From: Pseudomonas sp. 6D_7.1_Bac1
GTDB taxonomy: Bacteria; Pseudomonadota; Gammaproteobacteria; Pseudomonadales; Pseudomonadaceae
DNA: 64,000 bases
Assembly (NCBI RefSeq): GCF_025465945.1
Contig: NZ_JANLNW010000078.1
Location: 62,001 to 126,000 of the forward strand
Direction of reading: 5' to 3'
Shown: piece by piece, positions 18,054 through 26,364 of the stretch
Layout: every line of letters starts with the position of its first letter
Numbering within the stretch: the stretch's first letter is position 1
Notes under the pieces: generated by a model
The model's input: only the letters and a program-made list of their open reading frames with translations
Database searches by the model: none
Told to the model about the DNA's origin: nothing
Made by a program: the position numbers and the translations under genes

Positions 18054-18916
18054 CCGGCATGAAGGTCCTGGTTACCGGCGCCAGCGGTTTTGTCGGGCGT
18101 CATCTGGTGTCGGCACTGTTGGCCAATGGCTGCCAGGTGCGGGCGGTGGCGCGTAATGCCGAGGCCGCCCAACGCATGCCGTGGATCAATGCGGTGGAGT
18201 TCGTGGCGGCGGATATTCATGGCGCCGATCTGGATATCACTGCGCTGACCGACGGGGTCGACGCGCTTGCCCATCTGGCATGGCCCGGGTTACCCAACTA
18301 TCAAGCGCTGTTTCATTTCGAACACAACCTGATGGCCGATTACCGATTCATCAAAGACGTGGTCGAGGCCGGGGTCTCGCAGGTGCTGGTCACCGGCACT
18401 TGCTTCGAATACGGAATGCAGAGCGGCCCGCTGAGCGAGGCGACGGCGCCCCAGCCGAGCAACCCTTACGGGCTGGCGAAGAACACCTTGCGCCTGTTCC
18501 TTGAAGCCTTGCAGCGTGAACGTCCCTTCACCCTGCAATGGGCTCGTCTGTTTTACCTCTACGGTGCCGGGCAGAACCCCAGCAGCCTGCTGGCCAGCCT
18601 TGATCGGGCGATCGAAAGCGGCGAGGCGCAGTTCAATATGTCCACCGGTGAACAGTTGCGCGATTACCTGCCGATTGAAACGGCCGCCGGTTATCTGGCG
18701 AAGGTGTTGCAGCATCGCGGGTTTGACGGGGTGATCAATTGTTCCAGCGGTCGGCCGATATCGGTAAGAGCGTTGGTGGAGCAGCGGCTGCGTGAGCGCA
18801 ATGCGTCGATTGCCTTGAATCTTGGCCACTACGGTTATGCCACCCATGAGCCGATGGCGTTCTGGGGTGTGGCCGAACGGTTGCAACAGCTAACGGGAGC
18901 TGAGCATGGTGCGTGA
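18050..18916 (+). CDS. NAD-dependent epimerase/dehydratase family protein (probable nucleotide-sugar 4-ketoreductase)
   Basis: Predicted 288-aa extended SDR protein with a Rossmann motif VLVTGASGFVGRHL and the catalytic NPYGLAK (YxxxK). By position it may reduce the C-4 ketone left after dehydration, epimerisation and C-methylation, giving the final CDP-deoxysugar. The GTG at 18050 overlaps the preceding stop (GTGA); the ATG at 18059 is an equally good start. It overlaps the next methyltransferase gene by 11 bp. Confidence 0.8.
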   Translation: MTGMKVLVTGASGFVGRHLVSALLANGCQVRAVARNAEAAQRMPWINAVEFVAADIHGADLDITALTDGVDALAHLAWPGLPNYQALFHFEHNLMADYRFIKDVVEAGVSQVLVTGTCFEYGMQSGPLSEATAPQPSNPYGLAKNTLRLFLEALQRERPFTLQWARLFYLYGAGQNPSSLLASLDRAIESGEAQFNMSTGEQLRDYLPIETAAGYLAKVLQHRGFDGVINCSSGRPISVRALVEQRLRERNASIALNLGHYGYATHEPMAFWGVAERLQQLTGAEHGA

Positions 18917-19979
18917 GCTATATCGGGCCACCGGCCTGCCGGTGTTGCAGAACCGGACGTTTGCCGATGCTGCGTCAGCCAGGGCGTCGGCCAGCGCCGA
19001 TATCGTGCTGGTGCAGGATGATGTCAGCGGACTGATCTTCAATCAGGCCTTCGATGCCGACAAACTCAGCTATGACAGCGACTACCAGAATGAGCAGGCC
19101 CACTCGGCCGAGTTCAAGAAGCACCTGAGCGATGTCGAGGCCGTCATTGCCCGGCATTTCGAGGGCCAGGACCTGATCGAGGTCGGCTGCGGCAAGGGCT
19201 ATTTCCTTGAGCAGTTGCGCGACCACGGCTATGCCATTACCGGTATCGACCCGGCTTACGAGGGTAGCAATGCCGACGTGATCAAGGCCCCGTTCACCCG
19301 TGGCCTGGGCCTGGCGGCCGATGCGGTGGTGTTGCGTCATGTGCTGGAGCACATCGCCGATCCGGTGGCGTTTCTGGCGCAGATCGCCGAGGCCAATCAG
19401 GGCGGCGGGCAGATCTACATCGAAGTGCCGTGCTTTGACTGGATCGTCGAGCGCAGCGCCTGGTTCGATGTGTTTTACGAGCACGTGAACTACTTCCGGC
19501 TCGATGACCTGCGTCGACTGTTCGGCACCGTACACGAGGCCGGGCACTTGTTCGGCGGCCAGTACCTGTACATCGTCGCGGACCTGTCGAGCTTGCAAAC
19601 GACCCCGACCCAGACGATTGAACGGATGACCCTGCCGGCGAACTTCACCGCCAGCCTCGAGCGGGCGGTGCAGATCATCCAGAGCGCTCCCGAACACGGT
19701 TCGGGCATCTGGGGGGCGTCCTCCAAAGGCGTGATTTATTCGCTGTTCCTGCAACGTGCCGGTGTCGCGGTGGATCAGGTGGTGGATATCAACCCGGCCA
19801 AGCAGGGACGTTACTTGCCCCTCAGTGGCGTGCGGGTGTCATCGCCGCAAGAGGCGATGGATGCCCTGCCCGAAGGCGCCAATCTGTTTGTGATGAATTC
19901 CAACTACCTCGAAGAAATCAAGCGCATGACCGGTGGGCGATATGTCTACCACGCGGTCGACAGCGCTTCGTTCCAATGA
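18906..19979 (+). CDS. Second SAM-dependent methyltransferase with C-methyltransferase-like C-terminal domain
   Basis: Predicted 357-aa class I methyltransferase. Motif I is LIEVGCGKGYFLEQL (about 95-110), and VLRHVLEHIADPVAFL and FYEHVNYF resemble the C-methyltransferase family. The C-terminal part (about 255-355, GSGIWGASSKGVIYSLFLQ) matches the nucleotide-binding domain seen in the protein at 16827-18053. It lacks the N-terminal zinc-finger Cys cluster, so it is not a simple duplicate. It may add another methyl to the CDP-sugar or act on the assembled glycan. The substrate is unknown. Confidence 0.75.
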   Translation: MVRELYRATGLPVLQNRTFADAASARASASADIVLVQDDVSGLIFNQAFDADKLSYDSDYQNEQAHSAEFKKHLSDVEAVIARHFEGQDLIEVGCGKGYFLEQLRDHGYAITGIDPAYEGSNADVIKAPFTRGLGLAADAVVLRHVLEHIADPVAFLAQIAEANQGGGQIYIEVPCFDWIVERSAWFDVFYEHVNYFRLDDLRRLFGTVHEAGHLFGGQYLYIVADLSSLQTTPTQTIERMTLPANFTASLERAVQIIQSAPEHGSGIWGASSKGVIYSLFLQRAGVAVDQVVDINPAKQGRYLPLSGVRVSSPQEAMDALPEGANLFVMNSNYLEEIKRMTGGRYVYHAVDSASFQ

Positions 19980-19998
19980 CTTTTACTGAGACTTGAAC

Positions 19999-20736
19999 AT
20001 GACCGACAAGACCGTAATTCAAGCATTCGAAGCCGAGTGCCAGGAGCAGATCCACGCTCAGGGCCAGGATGAAAAACTCAAGGGCCTGGCCCGCGACTTC
20101 TTCAACGAATCGGCTCTGCACAAATACAGCTATCACTTCTCCTGGATGGGCCGCCCGATCATTCAGCTGCCGCAGGACATGATGGCGATGCAAGAGATCA
20201 TCTGGCAGGTCAAGCCGGACCTGGTGATCGAGTGCGGCATCGCTCATGGCGGTTCGATCATCTACTACGCCTCCCTGCTGGAGTTGCAGGGCCACGGTGA
20301 AGTGCTGGGCATCGACCTGGATATCCGCCCGCACAACCGCGAAGCCATCGAAAGTCATCCGATGAGCAAGCGCATCTCGATGATCGAAGGTTCGAGTATC
20401 GATCCGGCCATCGCTGCGCAAGTGCGTGCCGCTGCCGAAGGCAAGAAAGTCATTCTGGTGCTGGACTCCAACCACACTCACGACCACGTGCTTGAAGAGT
20501 TGCGCCTCTACGCTCCGCTGGTCTCGGTCGACAGCTACTGCGTGGTCATGGACACCGTGGTCGAAGACATGCCGCCGGAGTTCTTCCCGGACCGTCCATG
20601 GGGCCCGGGCGACAACCCGAAAACCGCGGTCTGGACCTACCTGGAAGAGAATCGCGATTTCGAAATCGATGTGCAGATGGACAATAAACTACTGATCAGC
20701 GTGGCGCCGGACGGCTACCTGCGTCGGGTTCGTTAA
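19999..20736 (+). CDS. CmcI-family (cephalosporin hydroxylase/rhamnosyl O-methyltransferase-like) methyltransferase
   Basis: Predicted 245-aa protein of the CmcI family, whose studied members are SAM-dependent O-methyltransferases, including ones acting on rhamnosyl groups. Recognisable segments are QEIIWQVKPDLVIECGIAHGGSI (SAM-binding fold), GEVLGIDLDIRPHNREAI, VLDSNHTHDHVLEEL and FFPDRPWGPGDNPKTAVW. Given the sugar genes around it, O-methylation of a deoxysugar is the best guess. ATG 19999 is chosen over the in-frame TTG at 19993. Confidence 0.8.
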   Translation: MTDKTVIQAFEAECQEQIHAQGQDEKLKGLARDFFNESALHKYSYHFSWMGRPIIQLPQDMMAMQEIIWQVKPDLVIECGIAHGGSIIYYASLLELQGHGEVLGIDLDIRPHNREAIESHPMSKRISMIEGSSIDPAIAAQVRAAAEGKKVILVLDSNHTHDHVLEELRLYAPLVSVDSYCVVMDTVVEDMPPEFFPDRPWGPGDNPKTAVWTYLEENRDFEIDVQMDNKLLISVAPDGYLRRVR

Positions 20737-20791
20737 GCAACGACATCATTGTTGAGTTCATCGGGCGATACGCCGGTTGTGGGGAAAGAAT

Positions 20792-23722
20792 ATGCAAGGC
20801 AAGTACGGTTCTGAAAGCGGATTACCACTGAACGAGTTGTTGACGGTGGTGCTGGTCACCCACAACCGTCCGGCATTTGTGCGCCGGGCGGTGAAGTTCT
20901 ACAGCACCTTGCCTTGCAGGATTCTGCTGCTGGACTCTTCGACCCACATCACCGAGGGCATCGACGGTGTGTACCCCTCGGTCGACTACAGGCATCTGCC
21001 GCAGTTCGGCTATCAGGGCTTGCGGGCCAAGCTTCACTACGGCGTGCAGCATGTCACCACGCCCTACATGGCGTTCGCCGCCGACGATGACTTCATCGTG
21101 CATGACGCGCTCGACGCTTCGGTCTCGTTTCTGGAGGCAAACCCGGACTACGGCATGTGCCATGGCTATTGCCTGATGTATCTGGCCCTGGCGAGCAGCG
21201 TGAGCTACTACCGTCGGGACAAGAAAGTCTGTGAAGACTATTCGTCCGAGCGTGCTCAGGACCGGGTCATCGACTTCATGCAGCAGTACATCCCGCCGTT
21301 CTATGCCGTTCACCGCACCGAGATGTTGCGTGACTGGTACGCGGTCATGCCGGAAGACACCATCTTCGAATGGCAGGAAATCGGCCATGCGTATTACATG
21401 CTGGCCAGGGCCAAGGCGCGAATCCTGCCGATCCCTTATGTGGTGCGAGAGGTCAATTACCTGGCGTCGGAGCACAACACCGAGGTCTACGGCACGCTGA
21501 CCGCCAGCGATGCCAAATCGGTGGCGGATCGTGAGCGGTTCGCCCAGCTATTGTCGACGCTGCCAAGTAGCCAAACCGGTCTCGACCCTGAGCAGGGCAA
21601 GCAGCTGGCACTCGACAGTTTCGAGACGATGGCCGACTGCCTGCGCACCGGTCGGTCGCTGACCGCCGAACCGATTTTCGAGTCGCGCTGGACCAACGTA
21701 CAGAAGGGGCCGGACCGTCGCTTCGGGCTTTTGCAGTACGTTGAATTGCCTTACTACAATCAACCGTTCTTCGACCTGTTGAGCCAGTATGAGTTTCTGC
21801 TGCACGCCATGCCGGCCGGCCGTGTTCAGCTGCAAGGGCTCGAAGGTATCTGGGCCCATCAGGAAAACATGATGCGGCCCCGCAACAACGACACCGCCGA
21901 AAGCGTTATCGAGCGGCTGTGGCATGCGTATGACAGCGGCCCGTTCAACCGTCAGGTGGTCAAGCGTCTGGCGCAGCAGTTGGAGCTTATGGGCGAAGCG
22001 GATGACGCGCGGGACATGTTCGCTTGGGCCGAGCGTCTGGACACGGTATCGACTCAAGGCAATGAAGAGGCGTTCGGAGCCATGCGTTCCGGTCGCCTGC
22101 TCAAGTGGCTGGCGGCGCGTACTCCGGATGCTGACGAAGTCGCCGCGACCTCGCGTTATCTGGCCGCCCACAATGGCGGTCCACAGTTTGGCATTCTGGT
22201 GCTGGACCTGGATAACGACGCGGCCAAGCTACAGATCACCCTCGACAGTTTGCTGGAGGGTCACAGCCATGCGTTCAAGATCGTAGTGTTCACCACGGGC
22301 GAGCCGCTGGCGGCGACGACGGTGCACAACACCTTGCACTTTGTTTGCGTAACCCAGGCCAATTACGTCGACAAACTCAATCAGATTACCCGCCAATCGC
22401 CGTGCGACTGGTTATTGCTGACCGAGGCGGGTGACGAGTTCACCGCCGGTGGCCTGCTGCGTGCCGGCCTGGAGCTGCAGGCCGCGCCCGAATGCCGAGC
22501 GGTGGCATCGGACGAGATTCAGCGTGACGCCAATGGCGCACTGGTCGACGTGTTCCGGCCAGGCTTCAACCTCGACCTGCTGCAAAGCCTGCCTGCGCTG
22601 ATGGCGCGGCACTGGCTGATCCGCAAGGATGTATTGTTGGAGGCGGGCGGTTACCAGGCCGACTTCAGCAAGGCGCTGGAGTTCGACCTGCTGTTGCGCA
22701 TCATCGAGCAGGGCGGCATGGCCTGGCTGGCTCATCTGGACGAGCCGTTGCTGATCGCCCGGGCGCCGGTGCTGGAAGACAATGCCCACGAGCGTCAGGC
22801 GTTGATCCGTCACCTCGCGACCCGTGGCTACAAGGCGCAAGTCAGCTCTGCCGAGCCGGGCACCTATCAAATCGACTACCGTCATACTGAGCGTCCGCTG
22901 GTGTCGATCGTCGTGGCAAGCCAGGACAATCTGGCGCAGTTGCAACGTTGCCTGACCGGTATTGTGCAACGAACCCGATATACCCGTTACGAAGTGCTGA
23001 TCGCCGACAACGCGAGCCAGTCACCGGACATCCTGCAATGGCTGGACGGCCTCGGGCAGCCGGGCGACAAGGTCCGTGTCCTGCGGGCACACGAGCGTCT
23101 CAGCCTGTCGGCGTTGTACAACGAGGCCAGTCAGCAGGCCCAGGGTGAATACCTGGTGTTGTTGGCGGCGGACAGTGAGGTGGTCAACCCGAACTGGCTC
23201 GAATCCCTGCTCAACCAGGCCCAGCGCCCGGAAGTCGGGGTGGTCGGCGCCAAGCTGCTGGATCGCGACGGCAAAGTGACTCAGGCCGGGCTGATTCTGG
23301 GCATGAACGATGGCGTCGGTTCGGCCTTCGTCGGCGAGCCGAAAGATGCCAAGGGTTACCTGAATCGTCTGGTGCTGGAGCAGAACTACTCGGCTGTGTC
23401 GGCCGTGTGTCTGATGATCCGCAAAGCGCTGTTCGATGACGTTGGCGGGCTGGACGAAAACGCGTTTACCGACGCCTACAGCGATGTCGACCTGTGCCTT
23501 AAAGCCGGTCAGGCCGGCTATCTGGTGGTGTGGACGCCGCAGGTGCAGGTCATTCACCCAGGCACATTGCCTGACGCGCCGCAGGCGCTCGGGGCCTTGC
23601 GCGAGAAGTGGGCCGGACCGTTCCAGCATGATCTGGCTTACAACAAGAACCTCGCCCTGAGCGGCAAGGGTTTCACCCTTGGCAACGCGACTCCTGTGGA
23701 TTGGGCGCGGTTGCTGGTTTAA
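20792..23722 (+). CDS. Second giant flagellin glycosyltransferase (Fgt2-like)
   Basis: Predicted 976-aa protein. The N-terminus (about 10-300) is a TIGR00180-type GT2 module (LTVVLVTHNRPAFVRRAVKFY with ADDDF as the DxD). A middle segment (about 300-450) is partly helical. The C-terminal GT2 module (about 700-970, RPLVSIVVASQDNLAQLQRCL) resembles the middle of the Fgt1-like protein; both share NxAQRPEVGxVGAKL, AGLILG and GYLVVWTP. The ATG at 20792 has GGGGAAAG upstream; an in-frame TTG at 20777 is less likely. It is probably one of the enzymes that extend the flagellin glycan with the CDP-sugar made by the upstream genes. Which sugar each module transfers cannot be read. Confidence 0.82.
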   Translation: MQGKYGSESGLPLNELLTVVLVTHNRPAFVRRAVKFYSTLPCRILLLDSSTHITEGIDGVYPSVDYRHLPQFGYQGLRAKLHYGVQHVTTPYMAFAADDDFIVHDALDASVSFLEANPDYGMCHGYCLMYLALASSVSYYRRDKKVCEDYSSERAQDRVIDFMQQYIPPFYAVHRTEMLRDWYAVMPEDTIFEWQEIGHAYYMLARAKARILPIPYVVREVNYLASEHNTEVYGTLTASDAKSVADRERFAQLLSTLPSSQTGLDPEQGKQLALDSFETMADCLRTGRSLTAEPIFESRWTNVQKGPDRRFGLLQYVELPYYNQPFFDLLSQYEFLLHAMPAGRVQLQGLEGIWAHQENMMRPRNNDTAESVIERLWHAYDSGPFNRQVVKRLAQQLELMGEADDARDMFAWAERLDTVSTQGNEEAFGAMRSGRLLKWLAARTPDADEVAATSRYLAAHNGGPQFGILVLDLDNDAAKLQITLDSLLEGHSHAFKIVVFTTGEPLAATTVHNTLHFVCVTQANYVDKLNQITRQSPCDWLLLTEAGDEFTAGGLLRAGLELQAAPECRAVASDEIQRDANGALVDVFRPGFNLDLLQSLPALMARHWLIRKDVLLEAGGYQADFSKALEFDLLLRIIEQGGMAWLAHLDEPLLIARAPVLEDNAHERQALIRHLATRGYKAQVSSAEPGTYQIDYRHTERPLVSIVVASQDNLAQLQRCLTGIVQRTRYTRYEVLIADNASQSPDILQWLDGLGQPGDKVRVLRAHERLSLSALYNEASQQAQGEYLVLLAADSEVVNPNWLESLLNQAQRPEVGVVGAKLLDRDGKVTQAGLILGMNDGVGSAFVGEPKDAKGYLNRLVLEQNYSAVSAVCLMIRKALFDDVGGLDENAFTDAYSDVDLCLKAGQAGYLVVWTPQVQVIHPGTLPDAPQALGALREKWAGPFQHDLAYNKNLALSGKGFTLGNATPVDWARLLV

Positions 23723-23752
23723 GTCTGATGTACAGGTAGAGGGGCTCGGAAC

Positions 23753-23839
23753 ATGTTCAATGGCAAATTGATTTGCACCACCGGCAGCCGTCACGCATGC
23801 CTGGACCTGGCACTGATGGCCGGGTTCCGGTCATGCTGA
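23753..23839 (+). pseudogene. pseB: Apparent 5' scar of pseB (28-codon remnant)
   Basis: This short frame begins MFNGKLICTTGS, which resembles the start of PseB (MFNGK followed by an ILITGGTGSFG-type Rossmann motif), and has an AGAGGGG ribosome-binding site. After about 12 codons the likeness stops and a TGA follows, overlapping the pseC start. PseB (UDP-GlcNAc 4,6-dehydratase/5-epimerase, about 330 aa) normally stands directly upstream of pseC. I infer an internal deletion of nearly the whole gene. A chance match over so short a stretch is possible. Confidence 0.5.
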
Positions 23840-25002
23840 CCTATCAGATTCCTTATGGTTGCCAGAGCATCGAGCAGGCGGATATCGATGCGGTGGTCCA
23901 GGTGCTCCAATCGCCCTGGTTGACCCAGGGGCCCACCATTGCGCGTTTCGAGAGCGCCATGGCCGAGCATTGCCAGGCTGATTTCGCGGTGGCCGTGTGC
24001 AATGCCACGGCCGCGCTGCACATCGCCTGTCTGGCGGCAGGGTTAGGGCCGGGGGATCGGTTGTGGACCAGCCCGAATACCTTTGTCGCGTCTGCCAACT
24101 GTGGACGCTACTGCGGGGCCGAGGTGGACTTTGTCGACATCGATCCGCTGACCTTGAACCTCGACGCCCGGTTGCTGGCTGCCAAGCTTGAGGTTGCCGA
24201 GGCTGCTGGGCAATTGCCCAAGGTCGTCGTGGCGGTGGCCTTTGCCGGTCAGAGCTGCGACATGCGCACCCTGTCTGCGCTTGCCGAACGTTACGGTTTC
24301 ACCTTGATTGAAGATGCCTCCCACGCGGTGGGGGCTTCGTATCTCGGGCGGCCGGTGGGCTGTGGTGAGCATGCGGCGATGACGATCTTCAGCTTTCATC
24401 CGGTGAAGATCATCACCTCGGCCGAAGGCGGCATGGTGTTGACCAATCGTGCGGACCTGGCCGAACGCATGCGGCGCTTGCGCAGCCATGGGATCACCGG
24501 CGATCCGGCGCAGATGGAGGTACCCGATCACGGTCTGTGGTATTACCAGCAACTGGAGTTGGGCTTCAATTACCGGATGACCGACCTGCACGCGGCGCTG
24601 GGGTTGTCGCAGATGGCCAGGCTTGACAGCTTCGTCGCCAAGCGACGTCAATTGGCCGCCCGCTATGACCGTTTGCTCGCGGATTTGCCGCTGGTATTGC
24701 CAGTCGCTCAAGCGGGCGCCGAATCGGCATGGCATCTGTACGTGGTGCGCTTGCGGCTCGACGAGATCAGCGTCACTCAGCGCGAAGTATTCGATACGCT
24801 GAGAGCGGCCGGTATCGGTGTGAACCTGCACTATATTCCCGTGCACCTGCAGCCGTACTACCGCGAGCTGGGCTTTGAAGAGGGTGACTTCCCGCAAGCC
24901 GAACGTTATTTCGGCGAGGCAATCACTTTGCCGCTGTTCCCGCTTCTGAGCGATGAACAGCAGGACTACGTGGTTGAACAACTTCGAAATATCGTCGGTT
25001 AA
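23833..25002 (+). CDS. pseC: UDP-4-amino-4,6-dideoxy-N-acetyl-beta-L-altrosamine transaminase
   Basis: Predicted 389-aa PLP aminotransferase of the DegT/DnrJ/EryC1 family, second enzyme of pseudaminic acid synthesis. The N-terminus IPYGCQSIEQADIDAVVQVLQSPWLTQGP is typical of PseC. The PLP lysine is Lys192 in FSFHPVKIITSAEGG, and EDASHAVGASY provides the cofactor-stacking region. The ATG at 23833 fits family N-termini; the frame is open 60 bp further upstream, through the pseB-like scar, without family sequence. Its substrate would come from PseB, which is not intact here. Confidence 0.9.
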   Translation: MLTYQIPYGCQSIEQADIDAVVQVLQSPWLTQGPTIARFESAMAEHCQADFAVAVCNATAALHIACLAAGLGPGDRLWTSPNTFVASANCGRYCGAEVDFVDIDPLTLNLDARLLAAKLEVAEAAGQLPKVVVAVAFAGQSCDMRTLSALAERYGFTLIEDASHAVGASYLGRPVGCGEHAAMTIFSFHPVKIITSAEGGMVLTNRADLAERMRRLRSHGITGDPAQMEVPDHGLWYYQQLELGFNYRMTDLHAALGLSQMARLDSFVAKRRQLAARYDRLLADLPLVLPVAQAGAESAWHLYVVRLRLDEISVTQREVFDTLRAAGIGVNLHYIPVHLQPYYRELGFEEGDFPQAERYFGEAITLPLFPLLSDEQQDYVVEQLRNIVG

Positions 25003-25036
25003 ACGACGTTCCGTGCCCCGACGATGAGTGAGAAAT

Positions 25037-25657
25037 ATGCGTGAGCTAAGCGAGCAAGAAGTGTTCTGGCAGGGCGAGTTCGGCGATGGGTACGTGGCTC
25101 GCAATCAGGGGCAGGCGTTGATCGCCGCCAACCTGGCGCTGTTTTCCAAGGCGCTGGCGAGAACCTCGCGCCTCGACAGTCTGCTGGAGTTGGGCACCAA
25201 TACCGGCAATAACCTGCGCGCTTTGCATCAACTGTTGCCCGGTTGTGCCTTGCATGGCGTCGAGATCAACGCCAAGGCCTGCGAGCAGGTACGCGCTCTG
25301 GGAATTGCCGATATCTGGCAGGGCTCGTTGTTCGACTTTCCCCGTGAGCAGACATTCGAGCTGACCCTGAGCAAAGGCGTGCTGATTCATCTGGCGCCGG
25401 AGTTACTGCCGGCGGCCTACGCACAGCTCTATGAACTGAGTCGGCGGTATATCCTGATTGCCGAGTATTACAACCCGGTACCGGTTGAAGTGTCTTATCG
25501 TGGCAACAGCGGCAAGTTGTTCAAACGCGATTTTGCCGGGGAAATGCTCGATCGTTACAGTGATCTGCAACTGCTCGACTACGGCTTCAGCTATCGACGC
25601 GACCCGCAGTTCCCGACGGACGATATCAACTGGTTTCTGCTGGAAAAACGCCCTTGA
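25037..25657 (+). CDS. Pseudaminic acid biosynthesis-associated methylase
   Basis: Predicted 206-aa SAM-dependent methyltransferase of the family found in pse loci (TIGR03587-like). It shows EQEVFWQGEFGDGYVARNQ, motif I LLELGTNTGNNLRALHQL, and KGVLIHLAPELLPAAYAQL, and ends with FPTDDINWFLLEK. It may methylate a pseudaminic acid intermediate or derivative; the reaction is not established to my knowledge. I chose the ATG at 25037; an in-frame GTG at 25028 is possible. It overlaps pseF by 4 bp. Confidence 0.83.
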   Translation: MRELSEQEVFWQGEFGDGYVARNQGQALIAANLALFSKALARTSRLDSLLELGTNTGNNLRALHQLLPGCALHGVEINAKACEQVRALGIADIWQGSLFDFPREQTFELTLSKGVLIHLAPELLPAAYAQLYELSRRYILIAEYYNPVPVEVSYRGNSGKLFKRDFAGEMLDRYSDLQLLDYGFSYRRDPQFPTDDINWFLLEKRP

Positions 25658-26364
25658 GTGCAATCGCAATTATCCCGGCCCGTGGTGGCAGCAAGCGCAT
25701 CCCGCGCAAGAACCTCAAGCTGTTTCACGGCGAGCCGATGATTGCTCGCTCGATTCGCGTTGCCCTGACGTCGGGGTTGTTCGATGAAGTGATCGTCAGT
25801 ACCGAAGATGATGAAATCGCCGCGCTCGCCCGCACCCTGGGCGCGCAGGTGCCGTTTATGCGGCCGGTGGAACTGGCGGACGATTTCACCGGGACGGCGG
25901 CGGTGATTGTGCATGCCCTTGAAACGCTGCAGCAGCAGGGGCGTTTCTTTGACCAGGCCTGCTGCATTTATGCGACCGCACCTCTGCTGCAACAGCGCTA
26001 TTTGCGTCAGGGAGCAGAATTGCTGGCCCGGCATCCGGAAAAATCCTTTGCCTTTTCAGTCTGCGATTTCGGTTTTCCGGTGCAGCGCGCCTTGGCTGTC
26101 AACCCACAGGGCGCCTTGACGCCGCTGTATCCCGAGTATCGCAACACGCGCTCCCAGGACCTGCCGACTGCCTATCAGGATGCTGGGCAATTTTACTGGG
26201 GGCGCAGCGCAGCCTGGCTGCAAGGGACGGTTTTGTACTCTGAACAGAGCTTGCCGGTGATGTTGCCCCGGCATCTGGTCCAGGACATCGATACCGAAGA
26301 GGACTGGGTGCGCGCGCAATACCTGTACTTGGCACTGCAAGCGGCCGGGGAGCTGGAGCCGTGA
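25654..26364 (+). CDS. pseF: Pseudaminic acid cytidylyltransferase
   Basis: Predicted 236-aa enzyme that activates pseudaminic acid with CTP to CMP-Pse. The CMP-sugar synthetase signature AIIPARGGSKRIPRKNLK is at the N-terminus, and CIYATAPLLQ and the C-terminal DIDTEEDW are conserved. The only start that keeps the signature intact is the TTG at 25654, which overlaps the preceding stop (TTGA), so initiation is probably by coupling and may be inefficient. GTGA overlap with pseG follows. Confidence 0.93.
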   Translation: MSAIAIIPARGGSKRIPRKNLKLFHGEPMIARSIRVALTSGLFDEVIVSTEDDEIAALARTLGAQVPFMRPVELADDFTGTAAVIVHALETLQQQGRFFDQACCIYATAPLLQQRYLRQGAELLARHPEKSFAFSVCDFGFPVQRALAVNPQGALTPLYPEYRNTRSQDLPTAYQDAGQFYWGRSAAWLQGTVLYSEQSLPVMLPRHLVQDIDTEEDWVRAQYLYLALQAAGELEP

